Assembly (NCBI GenBank): GCA_900317765.1 | Contig: ONID01000011.1 | Coordinates: 1 to 38,797, forward strand | Reading direction: 5' to 3' | DNA length: 38,797 nt | Source: an uncultured Eubacteriales bacterium | GTDB taxonomy: Bacteria; Bacillota; Clostridia; Oscillospirales; Acutalibacteraceae | Part shown: positions 31,291-38,356 of the stretch, one piece after another | How positions within the stretch are numbered: the stretch's first letter is position 1 | How the letters are laid out: the number at the start of each line of letters is the position of its first letter | Notes under the pieces: generated by a model | What the model was told of the DNA's origin: nothing | What the model saw: the letters and a program-made list of their open reading frames with translations, nothing else | Databases searched by the model: none | Translations under genes and position numbers: made by a program

Positions 31291-31415
31291 ACTCCCACGC
31301 TCGCATGCGCTCGCTTGTTAGCGCTGCGCTATGCTTTTTTTCTTTTTTGTTTTACAATCGCCTAATGCATTTTTTTGCTTGGACATTGATTCGAAAGTCG
31401 GTTGCCTTGTGACAT

Positions 31416-31817
31416 CTACAAAATATTTGCCACAGAGGGCAATTCCGTTGTTCTGAGATGATCGAGCGCGTCATCCGTCTCGTGAAGCGTAAGATACAGT
31501 TCACCGTACTTCCCGCTGTCGTAGAGAGGGCGAAGCTTTCGCACAGCCGAGGATACCCGTTCCAGTTCGTCATGACGGGAGTAGGTGGAGACAACCGGCT
31601 CGTATTCCTTCCAGCTGCGCGAGATTTCGTCTATCTTGGCGTCAAGCTGCTCCAGGTCTTTGGGTTCGGAATCTCCGGCATCGATCAGGGAAAGGGCTTC
31701 GTTTGTCATTCCTGACATTCTGCGGCTTACACTGACTGTATGCAGCAGGGCAGCGGCGCAGAACGTGAGCAGAAAGATGAATAGCATCACCGTTATGCCT
31801 TCGCGGCTTATTTTCAA
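31416..31817 (-). CDS. DUF4363-family membrane-anchored protein
   Basis: Protein of unknown function, DUF4363 type. One N-terminal membrane helix (about residues 9-28, TVMLFIFLLTFCAAALLHTV) is followed by a helical extracytoplasmic part rich in Glu, Asp and Leu (DLEQLDAKIDEISRSWKEYEPVVSTYSRHDELERVSSAVRKL), probably a helical bundle. It overlaps the end of the upstream DUF421 gene by 4 bp (ATGA), which indicates translational coupling. DUF421-DUF4363 pairs recur in spore-forming Clostridia, where the DUF421 protein is the YetF/YrbG type; the shared role is unknown. Confidence 0.82.
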   Translation of the reverse strand: MKISREGITVMLFIFLLTFCAAALLHTVSVSRRMSGMTNEALSLIDAGDSEPKDLEQLDAKIDEISRSWKEYEPVVSTYSRHDELERVSSAVRKLRPLYDSGKYGELYLTLHETDDALDHLRTTELPSVANIL

Positions 31818-32488
31818 TTTGGCACCTTCTTTATGATTTTGAATTTCCCGCCGCAGTCGCCGTACATGATGAATACATCGCTGAGTGCAACCCGCTGGGA
31901 TTTGAGCGTTTTCCGTATTTTTTCCGCAGTCCAGCCGGTGAGGTCCGCGGCTTCTTTTTCTATTTCTCCGTCGCTGATGATCAGGGCGTTGAGAGAGTCC
32001 TTTCCGTCATCCTTCCCCGCCTGTGAAGCGGTAAGCGGATGTTCACCGCTTTTCAGCAGTACGCTCAGCACGCCGTCAGTCTCGATGATGGCGTATTCCA
32101 CCGTTCCGGGGTCAAATATATCTTTCTTGCGCAGCTCCTCAAACAAATCCTCATTGCTCAGACGCAGAGAACGCATGGCAGCCTGATTGATCTGCCCCTT
32201 TTCTATGACCACGACAGGCATTCCGGAGATCAGCTGGCGGAATGGGCGGTATTTGAGCATTATATAGGACATCGCCATTTCGGTGACAACCAAAGTCAAT
32301 ATCGGAACAATGCCGGTGAATATGGATATTCCCACCTCCTGCATGGGCATGGCGGCAATGTTGGAGATCATCAGCGTCACAACGATTTCGGACGCCTGCA
32401 TTTCCTTGATCTGCCGCTTCCCCATCACCCGCACGGCAAATATTACCACGGAATACAGTATTACGGTTCGTATCAATGAGACAAACAC
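31814..32488 (-). CDS. DUF421 (YetF-like) membrane protein
   Basis: Membrane protein of the DUF421/YetF family. Seen: three N-terminal helices within residues 1-85 (LIRTVILYSVVIFAVRVMGKRQIKEM; EIVVTLMISNIAAMPMQE; GIVPILTLVVTEMAMSYI). These are followed by the conserved cytoplasmic domain (RPFRQLISGMPVVVIEKGQINQAAMRSLRLSNEDLFEELRKKDIFD; VEYAIIETDGVLSVLLKSGEHPLT). A C-terminal extension (residues 150-224) includes DVFIMYGDCGGKFKIIKKV. The GTG at 32488 gives the family's usual MFVSLIR start, but the AAAGGATG ribosome binding site is optimally placed for an out-of-frame ATG at 32495, leaving about 13 bases to the GTG. It is coupled to the DUF4363 gene downstream. Confidence 0.88.
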   Translation of the reverse strand: MFVSLIRTVILYSVVIFAVRVMGKRQIKEMQASEIVVTLMISNIAAMPMQEVGISIFTGIVPILTLVVTEMAMSYIMLKYRPFRQLISGMPVVVIEKGQINQAAMRSLRLSNEDLFEELRKKDIFDPGTVEYAIIETDGVLSVLLKSGEHPLTASQAGKDDGKDSLNALIISDGEIEKEAADLTGWTAEKIRKTLKSQRVALSDVFIMYGDCGGKFKIIKKVPN

Positions 32489-32575
32489 TTTTCATGTCAC
32501 ATCCTTTTGGTTATCAGACTGAGAGAACAGTAATAGTATTGCCGGAAAAAACAGGCATCATACAGGAGAAACAGT

Positions 32576-32618
32576 CATCCCGCACGAAAAACCGTTTTTC
32601 GCGCGGGATGATGTTTTT
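32576..32618. terminator. Terminator-like long hairpin
   Basis: CATCCCGC-A-CGAAAAAC pairs with GTTTTTCG-C-GCGGGATG, two 8-bp stems with one mismatch (32576-32592 with 32594-32610). The U-tract (ATGTTTTTTA) is on the plus strand and only a weak one is on the minus strand, although the adjoining genes are both on the minus strand. Confidence 0.75.
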
Positions 32619-32637
32619 TATTGATTGGTATGGTCGG

Positions 32638-33699
32638 TTATTTCTTTTCGTATAAAGGGTGCTTGTCATCCACTTCATGCGGTGTGCAGATCAACGCCCA
32701 GAGAATGTTGCCTAATTCGGAATCTGTCTGAATATAGACGTATCGCGGCTCACCGTTTTCGGAGACGATTTCGTAGAAATATCCGTACTCGGTGCTGTCG
32801 TCCTGTTTGATGCCGATATTCGGGCTGCCGAGCTTCTCCCTGAGAATCGGATCGCTCAGTCGTCCGCCCTCTTTGAGCAGCGACCGCAATTCGTCAGCCG
32901 TCACCTTGGGCGTGCCTCCAGGCGTCCAAAGATAAGGTATGTCGCCGATCAGCCGGGCGTTTATCTCGCTGCTGCTTTTGATGTCGCAGATCAGGTAGGC
33001 ATCTTTGAGATAATCTGTTCCGTGGAGGGATTCGTCATAATAAACCGCCGCTGCCTCCAGATTCATGACCTTGAAATCCGTAACGCCCACCTTTTCCGGA
33101 TGATCGGTGTTGCGATAACAGAATTCCACGGTGACGGAATACCAGTTGTCGTCGAGGGTGCATCCAAAGTGCAGAGTGCCCGTCTTGACACTCTGATTGG
33201 GATCGGGATTCACTGCGGTCTTGCCTTCCTTTTCACATTCCGAAAGCCCGACGGGATAGTTGGAGAAAAAGGCATCCACAGCTTTTTCAAAGTCCTTGCC
33301 CTTTTGAAGTTCGGGCGTGAAATTCCTTGCAAAGGCTTCTTTACTGCCTTTGTCGGCGGAAAGCAGCAGGGCTTTGATTATTTCATCCTCCGCGCTGGAT
33401 TGCGATACCGATTCGTTCCGCCAGATGTCCGGAACACATTCATAATGCGAACGGTCGTAGATGGTCTTTACCGATGAGGAAATACTCCAAACCGCAATCA
33501 TCACAAAGATCACCACAGGCAGAGAGACAAACACACCGCCGACGGTCATCATGACGGCAGGCGTCTTCTTCCCGGCGTATTCCGCCAGATACCTTTTTAA
33601 AAAGCCGCGGATAAGCAGGATCAATCCCACGATAAACAAAATCGCCAATACGATAACTGCCAATACGATGTAGATAAGCGTCATAGAGAAGAGTGCCAT
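32638..33699 (-). CDS. Membrane protein with DUF5104-like extracytoplasmic domain
   Basis: Unknown function. Two membrane helices near residues 6-32 and 50-73 are joined by a short basic loop. The rest (75-353) should be outside. Its first half (SAEDEIIKALLLSADKGSKEAFARNFTPEL ... AVDAFFSNYPVGLSECE ... TGTLHFGCTLDDNWYSVTVEFCYRNT) resembles DUF5104, a domain with the SnoaL/cystatin-like plan found in Firmicute lipoproteins and membrane proteins (moderate confidence). Near the C-terminus is SDPILREKLGSPNIGIKQDDSTEYGYFYEI, like the small outer-protein repeats that follow such domains. The ribosome binding site AGGAGG is seven bases before the ATG. Confidence 0.72.
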   Translation of the reverse strand: MALFSMTLIYIVLAVIVLAILFIVGLILLIRGFLKRYLAEYAGKKTPAVMMTVGGVFVSLPVVIFVMIAVWSISSSVKTIYDRSHYECVPDIWRNESVSQSSAEDEIIKALLLSADKGSKEAFARNFTPELQKGKDFEKAVDAFFSNYPVGLSECEKEGKTAVNPDPNQSVKTGTLHFGCTLDDNWYSVTVEFCYRNTDHPEKVGVTDFKVMNLEAAAVYYDESLHGTDYLKDAYLICDIKSSSEINARLIGDIPYLWTPGGTPKVTADELRSLLKEGGRLSDPILREKLGSPNIGIKQDDSTEYGYFYEIVSENGEPRYVYIQTDSELGNILWALICTPHEVDDKHPLYEKK

Positions 33700-33777
33700 T
33701 GAAATTCCTCCTGTCAGAGTGTAGATGTCATTGTTCCGGAAATGCCGATGGATGCTTTCAGAAAACGGCTTGTTTGA

Positions 33778-34587
33778 TCAGCGTTGCTTCAGTATGCTGC
33801 GGATTATATAGAATCTCGCCCGTTTCGGGAGCATATCCAGCAGTATCAGAAGCGGGTTGCGATTGATGGAATATGCGAATTTCGGTCTTTTGGCACAGAA
33901 TATCCGGTATAGCTTTTTCGCTATTCCGGCGGGAGGAATGCGTCGTGCCTCCACGTTATCGACGATCTGTTTGAATCGCTCCGCGTTGCAGGTATAGAGC
34001 TTTGTATCGCGGCAAAATGCGTCAAGCTGGCGGGTGGATTCTCCAAGCATTCCGGTGTCCACCGCTCCCGCGCGAAGCACCGCTACGCTCACGCCTAACA
34101 GCTGAAGCTCCATTCGAAGAGAATAGGCATACTGATCAAGCGCCGTTTTGGTGATTCCGTAAAGACCCGTGAAGGGCAGCGGATCGCGCACCGCAAGCTC
34201 GCTGGTCAGCATGACAATTTTCGAGCCCTTTTGCAGCAGCGGCAGAAACGTCCTGTTGATCAGAAATGCGCCGCCGAGATTGACGCGGAATGCCCGTTCG
34301 AATTGGGACGGGGATATTTCGACAAGCGAATCGAGCATGTATATTCCGACCAGATGGATGATGCCGCACAATTCGGATGTTTGTGCGGAGACTGTTTCAA
34401 ACGCCGCCTTGACGCTTTTTTCGTCGGTGACATCCGCCTGCAGCGGAATGACGTTTTCCCGCTCGGGGCAGGCGTCCCTGTCGAGCGCGAATACGCGGTA
34501 GCCCTTCTTTGCAAACAACCCGACAGTGGCTTTGCCCATGCCGCCGTTTGCTCCCGTAATAAGAATGTATTTTGTACTGTTGCTCAC
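33778..34587 (-). CDS. Short-chain dehydrogenase/reductase
   Basis: Classical SDR oxidoreductase with a Rossmann fold. Seen: the cofactor motif TGANGGMG near the N-terminus; ALDRDACPE after strand 2, whose acidic residue points to NAD(H) preference; LQADVTDE; catalytic Ser in MLTSELAV; and YGITK (YxxxK). The usual NNAG is replaced by HLVG. The C-terminal part after VDTGMLGEST is longer and basic (LYRIFCAKRPKFAYSINRNPLLILLDMLPKRARFYIIRSILKQR), a tail seen in SDRs that act on lipid-like substrates (inference). The GTG at 34587 lies ten bases after GGAG, whereas the GTG at 34596 is only one base from it. The small membrane gene at 34605 is just upstream. Confidence 0.88.
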   Translation of the reverse strand: MSNSTKYILITGANGGMGKATVGLFAKKGYRVFALDRDACPERENVIPLQADVTDEKSVKAAFETVSAQTSELCGIIHLVGIYMLDSLVEISPSQFERAFRVNLGGAFLINRTFLPLLQKGSKIVMLTSELAVRDPLPFTGLYGITKTALDQYAYSLRMELQLLGVSVAVLRAGAVDTGMLGESTRQLDAFCRDTKLYTCNAERFKQIVDNVEARRIPPAGIAKKLYRIFCAKRPKFAYSINRNPLLILLDMLPKRARFYIIRSILKQR

Positions 34588-34604
34588 CCGTGACACGCTC
34601 CTGT

Positions 34605-34802
34605 TTATGTATGATCCGGCTTTATTCTACGGTAAATCCTGTATCCCGTATATCCGATGACAAGGTTTACAGCCGTTAGAAAGATGACTAACACTGCATA
34701 ATCATCATCAATCTGAACCATTCCGTCGATGATGAAAATCAGTGCCGTGGATAAACACAGCATAATCAACAGCGTCAAGCCGACAAACAGCCATTTTTTC
34801 AA
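34605..34802 (-). CDS. Small two-helix membrane protein (65 aa)
   Basis: Not recognised. Two hydrophobic helices (about residues 4-26 and 37-57) are separated by DGMVQIDDDYA, with a basic tail (RIYRRIKPDHT). It starts at TTG with GGGGGA about seven bases upstream. It ends 17 bp before the SDR gene and is probably cotranscribed with it. Confidence 0.7.
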   Translation of the reverse strand: MKKWLFVGLTLLIMLCLSTALIFIIDGMVQIDDDYAVLVIFLTAVNLVIGYTGYRIYRRIKPDHT

Positions 34803-34851
34803 ATGAATTCCCCCTATGCTTTCTCATTTCAGATTCGGAAAAGCAGGCGGA

Positions 34852-35835
34852 TTACATACCTCGTCTTTCCTTTACCGATTCATTTTCCTGAGGGCTGATC
34901 AATAACCGTTCGGCAACGGTCACTGTATAATGGTCGGTTTCGTATGTCATCCCGGTTTCCTTGAATCCGTTTTTTTGCCAGAAATGCTTTGCCTGGGGGT
35001 TGCTGTCCACCCAGCCGAGTCTGATTCCCGAAAGCCCGATGCTTTTCAGATAAGCAAACAACTCGTGTATGATGCTGCTTCCGACGCCCGCATTCTGTAG
35101 GGAAACATCTGTCATAAAGAAACCGATGAGGCACCTATTATGATCAGGATATGCCATGATCAGATCCATGACGGCGATCAGCTTTTCACCGTCGAAATAT
35201 CCGATGTAATATTTGTCGCTATACTCTTTGTCGGGCGGCAGCGCCTTCATGTCGTCGAGGATGCTCTGCTCTGTGACAAACGGGGGACAGTGCCTGTAAT
35301 ACAGCGGATTTTTGCTGCACAACGCCAGTATCTCAGGAATATCGGAATAATTCAGACTGCGGACATGATAGCGGACGGATAATTGTGAAATGTTGATCAA
35401 GCGGATATTGTCATTTCCTGTCATCTCCTCCGCGTCAATCACCCGGAACCCGTTCTCCGAAAGAAGCGACGCAAAGACGCCGGAACCGTTGATCAATCTG
35501 CGGGAGAAAGTCCCGTCGTAAATCTGTTTCACTCCGCATGACGGACTTCTGGACTGAAGTATCGCAAGGTCGATCGGATGCTTTTGGGCAAGCGCGAGAC
35601 ATTTTTCCGCTCCGTCCCTGAATTCTCTGCTCCTGTCCTCGCCGTCGGTATTGACAATCCTTCCGTTTACCATCTCGCAAGGCGGACGCGGAACCGATAA
35701 TCCCCCTGCCACCTCGGGACATACGGGGATAACTTCATGCTCCGCAGTGAAGTCGATCACCTTTTGACATAAGTTGTCGCCGCCGTTGTATTTGCATTTC
35801 TGTCCCAGAAGGCACGCGCTGACCATGATTTTCAT
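34852..35835 (-). CDS. TudS (DUF523) domain fused to a GNAT acetyltransferase
   Basis: Two-domain protein. Residues 1-145 are a DUF523/TudS domain; the characterised TudS is an iron-sulfur thiouracil desulfidase whose [4Fe-4S] cluster is held by three cysteines. Here SACLLGQKCKYNGG, VCPEVAGGLSVPRPPCEM and LQSRSPSCGVKQIYDGTF supply Cys 8, 14, 39, 53 and 100, consistent with an intact site. Residues about 153-315 are a GNAT N-acetyltransferase (YIGYFDGEKLIAVMDL; IGFFMTDVSLQNAGVGSSIIHELF, the acetyl-CoA loop; LGWVDSNPQAKHFWQKNGFKETG). The ribosome binding site GGGGG is eight bases before the ATG. The single uninterrupted frame shows a true fusion. The acceptor substrate is unknown; a role in clearing or modifying thio-nucleobases is only a suggestion. 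Confidence 0.88.
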   Translation of the reverse strand: MKIMVSACLLGQKCKYNGGDNLCQKVIDFTAEHEVIPVCPEVAGGLSVPRPPCEMVNGRIVNTDGEDRSREFRDGAEKCLALAQKHPIDLAILQSRSPSCGVKQIYDGTFSRRLINGSGVFASLLSENGFRVIDAEEMTGNDNIRLINISQLSVRYHVRSLNYSDIPEILALCSKNPLYYRHCPPFVTEQSILDDMKALPPDKEYSDKYYIGYFDGEKLIAVMDLIMAYPDHNRCLIGFFMTDVSLQNAGVGSSIIHELFAYLKSIGLSGIRLGWVDSNPQAKHFWQKNGFKETGMTYETDHYTVTVAERLLISPQENESVKERRGM

Positions 35836-35912
35836 GCTGTATTCCCCCTGTTAGACTGATTCATTCAGATAGATGCAAAAAAGTGGATAGGATGGAACCT
35901 GAGAAAGATGAA

Positions 35913-36797
35913 TTATAAGCTGTCAAGGCTCACGTCAGCAAACCCTTCCCCGAAAATATCCTCTGCGTTGCAGATGATGACAAACGCGGTCTTGTCCGTC
36001 TCCATGATGGCGGATTTCAGCTCGGAGATTTTGCTCGGCTTGAATGCGCAGATCAGTATATCCTTTTTGTTATCGCTGTAGCCGCCTTGGGCGCGGATAT
36101 TGGTGACACCCAGATCAAGCTCTATCAGCCGTTCCTTGATCCGGCTTCCTTCGGAACAGATAATGCATGCCACCTTGGACGTGTTGCGACCGTAAACGAC
36201 AGCGTCCATTGCGAGACTGCTGATGTACATTGCGATGGCGGCGTAAAGACCGTCATTGATGTTCCTGAAAACAACGGTATATAGGGCGATGACACAGAGA
36301 TCGATCAAAAGGCAGATTTTACCTATGGAGATGTGCCGGAAGTGGTATTTGAGCAGCCTGGCGGCAAGCTCTACACCGCCCGTCGTTGTGCCGACCATCA
36401 GCAGGATACCCATGGAAAGACCAACCATGCCTCCGCCGATCAGACAGGCGACAAGATGATCCTCTATCGGCTTGAATTTCACCGCATAGTCGAGCACGTC
36501 AATAAAGACAGAACTGAGCGACATGGCAAAAACCGAGTCAAGCAGCAGCCGGAACCCCTGGCGTCTGATGCCTAAAATAAAGAGCGGTACGTTGAGCGCA
36601 ATGACCGTGACGCCGACAGGCGCATAAGGAACAAACCGGTGGAGTGTCTGCGCAAGACCGGTGAACCCTCCCATGACAATATTGTTGGGGATAAAGAGCG
36701 AATCAAATGCGAACGCATAGATAAAGCTGCCAAGCGTGATAAGCAGGATTTTTTTGACAATCATTGATTTTTTGAGTTTTTGTCTGATCTTTTTCAT
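35913..36797 (-). CDS. YitT-family membrane protein (DUF161-DUF2179)
   Basis: Integral membrane protein of the YitT family, common in multiple copies in Firmicutes and of unsettled function. Seen: five or six membrane helices over the first 200 residues, with the family segments FDSLFIPNNIVMGGFTGLAQTLH, GVTVIALNVPLFILGIRRQG and MLMVGTTTGGVELAARLLKYHF-like sequence. A C-terminal cytoplasmic DUF2179 domain follows (ACIICSEGSRIKERLIELDLGVTNIRAQGGYSDNKKDILICAF). The ATG at 36797 has GGTGA five bases upstream and is preferred over the ATG at 36812. It is transcribed from a consensus promoter at 36856-36884. Confidence 0.92.
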   Translation of the reverse strand: MKKIRQKLKKSMIVKKILLITLGSFIYAFAFDSLFIPNNIVMGGFTGLAQTLHRFVPYAPVGVTVIALNVPLFILGIRRQGFRLLLDSVFAMSLSSVFIDVLDYAVKFKPIEDHLVACLIGGGMVGLSMGILLMVGTTTGGVELAARLLKYHFRHISIGKICLLIDLCVIALYTVVFRNINDGLYAAIAMYISSLAMDAVVYGRNTSKVACIICSEGSRIKERLIELDLGVTNIRAQGGYSDNKKDILICAFKPSKISELKSAIMETDKTAFVIICNAEDIFGEGFADVSLDSL

Positions 36798-36855
36798 TTT
36801 AATCACCATCATTTGTTATTGTTGCAGAGTAACGGATTCATCATGCAATATTACC

Positions 36856-36884
36856 ATTATACAATGATGAAAAAGGAGTGTCAA
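36856..36884 (-). promoter_or_regulatory. Consensus sigma-A promoter of the YitT gene
   Basis: Perfect TTGACA (36879-36884), 17-bp spacer, perfect TATAAT (36856-36861) on the minus strand, giving a leader of about 50 bases. Confidence 0.85.
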
Positions 36885-36950
36885 CACATACTCTTAACAA
36901 ATTCTGATGACAGTCTGCCATCTTTGCTCCTGACGGCGAACAAAACAATT

Positions 36951-37352
36951 TCAGATAAAACCATCGTAATCCGCCGTTGTAATGGCGTTTTTGTACCAAT
37001 GCAATCTGTCAACGGCAAACTGTTCTCGTTCATCGGCTATAAACCAGTGGGCTTCAATGTCGATAACGTCAATTCTCGGTTGCAGTCCCAGCTTGTTGTC
37101 TTTGAGAAACATGAGTGCCGTTCTGATGATCTTCTGCTTTTTTTGGAATGTGACAGCGGTATAGCCTTTGTACCACGAGGCTTTTGTGCGGGTTTTTACT
37201 TCTACGAAAAGGAGATATTTTTCGTTTTTGACGATCAGGTCTATCTCGCCGTATTTCGTCTGGTAATTCCGAACCACAAGCTCAAAACCGTTTTTGATCA
37301 AATGATCGAGCGCCGCATCCTCACCGGCTTTTCCTGTCGCGCCTAAATTCAT
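36951..37352 (-). CDS. YraN/UPF0102-family endonuclease-like protein
   Basis: Small PD-(D/E)XK-fold protein of the YraN family (UPF0102), present in most bacteria and usually beside rnhB or ribosomal genes. Seen: GKAGEDAALDHLIKNGFELVVRNY, the catalytic pattern GEIDLIVKNEKYLLFVEVKTR, and VTFQKKQKIIRTALMFL. It runs slightly past the usual length of about 120 residues, with a C-terminal FAVDRLHWYKNAITTADYDGFI. The ATG at 37352 has GGGGGTG eight bases upstream; the GTG at 37361 is too close. A TATAAT with a weak -35 lies upstream. Exact role unproven. Confidence 0.92.
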   Translation of the reverse strand: MNLGATGKAGEDAALDHLIKNGFELVVRNYQTKYGEIDLIVKNEKYLLFVEVKTRTKASWYKGYTAVTFQKKQKIIRTALMFLKDNKLGLQPRIDVIDIEAHWFIADEREQFAVDRLHWYKNAITTADYDGFI

Positions 37353-37448
37353 TGCCGTCACACCCCCGGTTGCTTTTGGTCTTATTATATCATACTTTAT
37401 TTGATTTTTCCATTATTTCTTTTTGAAGTTTTCCACAAAAGCCATAAA

Positions 37449-38324
37449 TTACTGTAAATCGACGATCAGCTCCGACTGAACGCCGGAGAGAGAAAGCGTG
37501 TTTTCGCTGCTTTCACGACCGCCCTTTTCCACTGCTTCGCCGTTCTTCCGGAAAAATACCTGACAGCCGCGGCCCTTGTTGCGCACGCTGAAATCCGCAT
37601 CATCGGGAATATGCACCACACTGCCCGATTTCCACTGGTTGACGTCGAGTGAGCCGCGAATGCCGTCCACCGTGATGTCGTAGTCGGTGCGGGAGGTCAG
37701 TTCTATGCTGCCGCAGCAGTCGGAAATGGTGACGCTTTGCGCGTCTCCGTCGTATTCCAGACTGTCAAGCGCAAGATTTTTCAGGCACAGTTCACTGACC
37801 GAGGAGGCAATCTCGCAATGTTCCGTCAGTCCCTTGGGCAGCGTAATGGTCACCGAGAGTGCGTCCGCCGCTTCATACCGGCTCACGCCGTTCTTTTTGA
37901 CGCAGTCCACGTCTAACCTTCCGCGTTTTTCGTCCAGCTTCACTTTGAAAAGGGAACCTATGTTTTCCATGCTCTCCGATGCAAGGTCGATGCGCAGCTT
38001 TTCGTCTTCGCCCGTGCATACCGTCAGCGAATGGGCTGTCCCTATCTGTATGTCAAAATGTATTTGCTGTTCTATGTCATAGGAAGTCTCGCTGTGATAG
38101 ACAGTAGGCTTCCGGGCGTTTTGCGGCATGGCCTGCGACACCAGTTCGTCGAGGGTGGTCTTGAAGATTTCCGCCAGTATCATCATGTTTTCGATGTCGG
38201 GCAATCCCTTGCCGGTTTCCCATTTGGTAATCGCCTGTCTGGAAACACCGATTTTCTCGGCAAGCTGTTCCTGTGAAAGACCTTCGTTTCTTCTGATCTC
38301 TTTGAGTTTCTGTCCAAAATCCAT
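37449..38324 (-). CDS. HTH (XRE) regulator with DUF4097 domain
   Basis: Residues 1-65 are a Cro/C1-type helix-turn-helix (DFGQKLKEIRRNEGLSQEQLAEKIGVSRQAITKWETGKGLPDIENMMILAEIF). After a linker, residues about 90-290 form a DUF4097-type right-handed beta-helix of short parallel strands (ALSVTITLPKGL, ASSVSELCLKNLALDSLEYDGDAQSVTISDC, TDYDITVDGIRGSLDVNQWKSG). No membrane helix is seen, so the beta-helix is cytoplasmic here. The ATG at 38324 has AAGGA 11 bases upstream and gives the normal HTH start. It is 32 bp downstream of an FtsX-type ABC permease gene, so it may regulate that exporter locus (inference). Confidence 0.87.
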   Translation of the reverse strand: MDFGQKLKEIRRNEGLSQEQLAEKIGVSRQAITKWETGKGLPDIENMMILAEIFKTTLDELVSQAMPQNARKPTVYHSETSYDIEQQIHFDIQIGTAHSLTVCTGEDEKLRIDLASESMENIGSLFKVKLDEKRGRLDVDCVKKNGVSRYEAADALSVTITLPKGLTEHCEIASSVSELCLKNLALDSLEYDGDAQSVTISDCCGSIELTSRTDYDITVDGIRGSLDVNQWKSGSVVHIPDDADFSVRNKGRGCQVFFRKNGEAVEKGGRESSENTLSLSGVQSELIVDLQ

Positions 38325-38356
38325 AATATATACCGTCCTTTTCATTTGATTCAATA

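Noticed and set aside
31040-31365. Two overlapping plus-strand open frames of about 90 codons
   Set aside because: They translate the GC-rich hairpin repeat and have no ribosome binding site or recognisable protein character.
32151-32495. Open frame of 114 codons starting at the well-placed ATG at 32495
   Set aside because: Its product is a His/Ala/Asp-rich shadow of the DUF421 frame, which carries the conserved family sequence.
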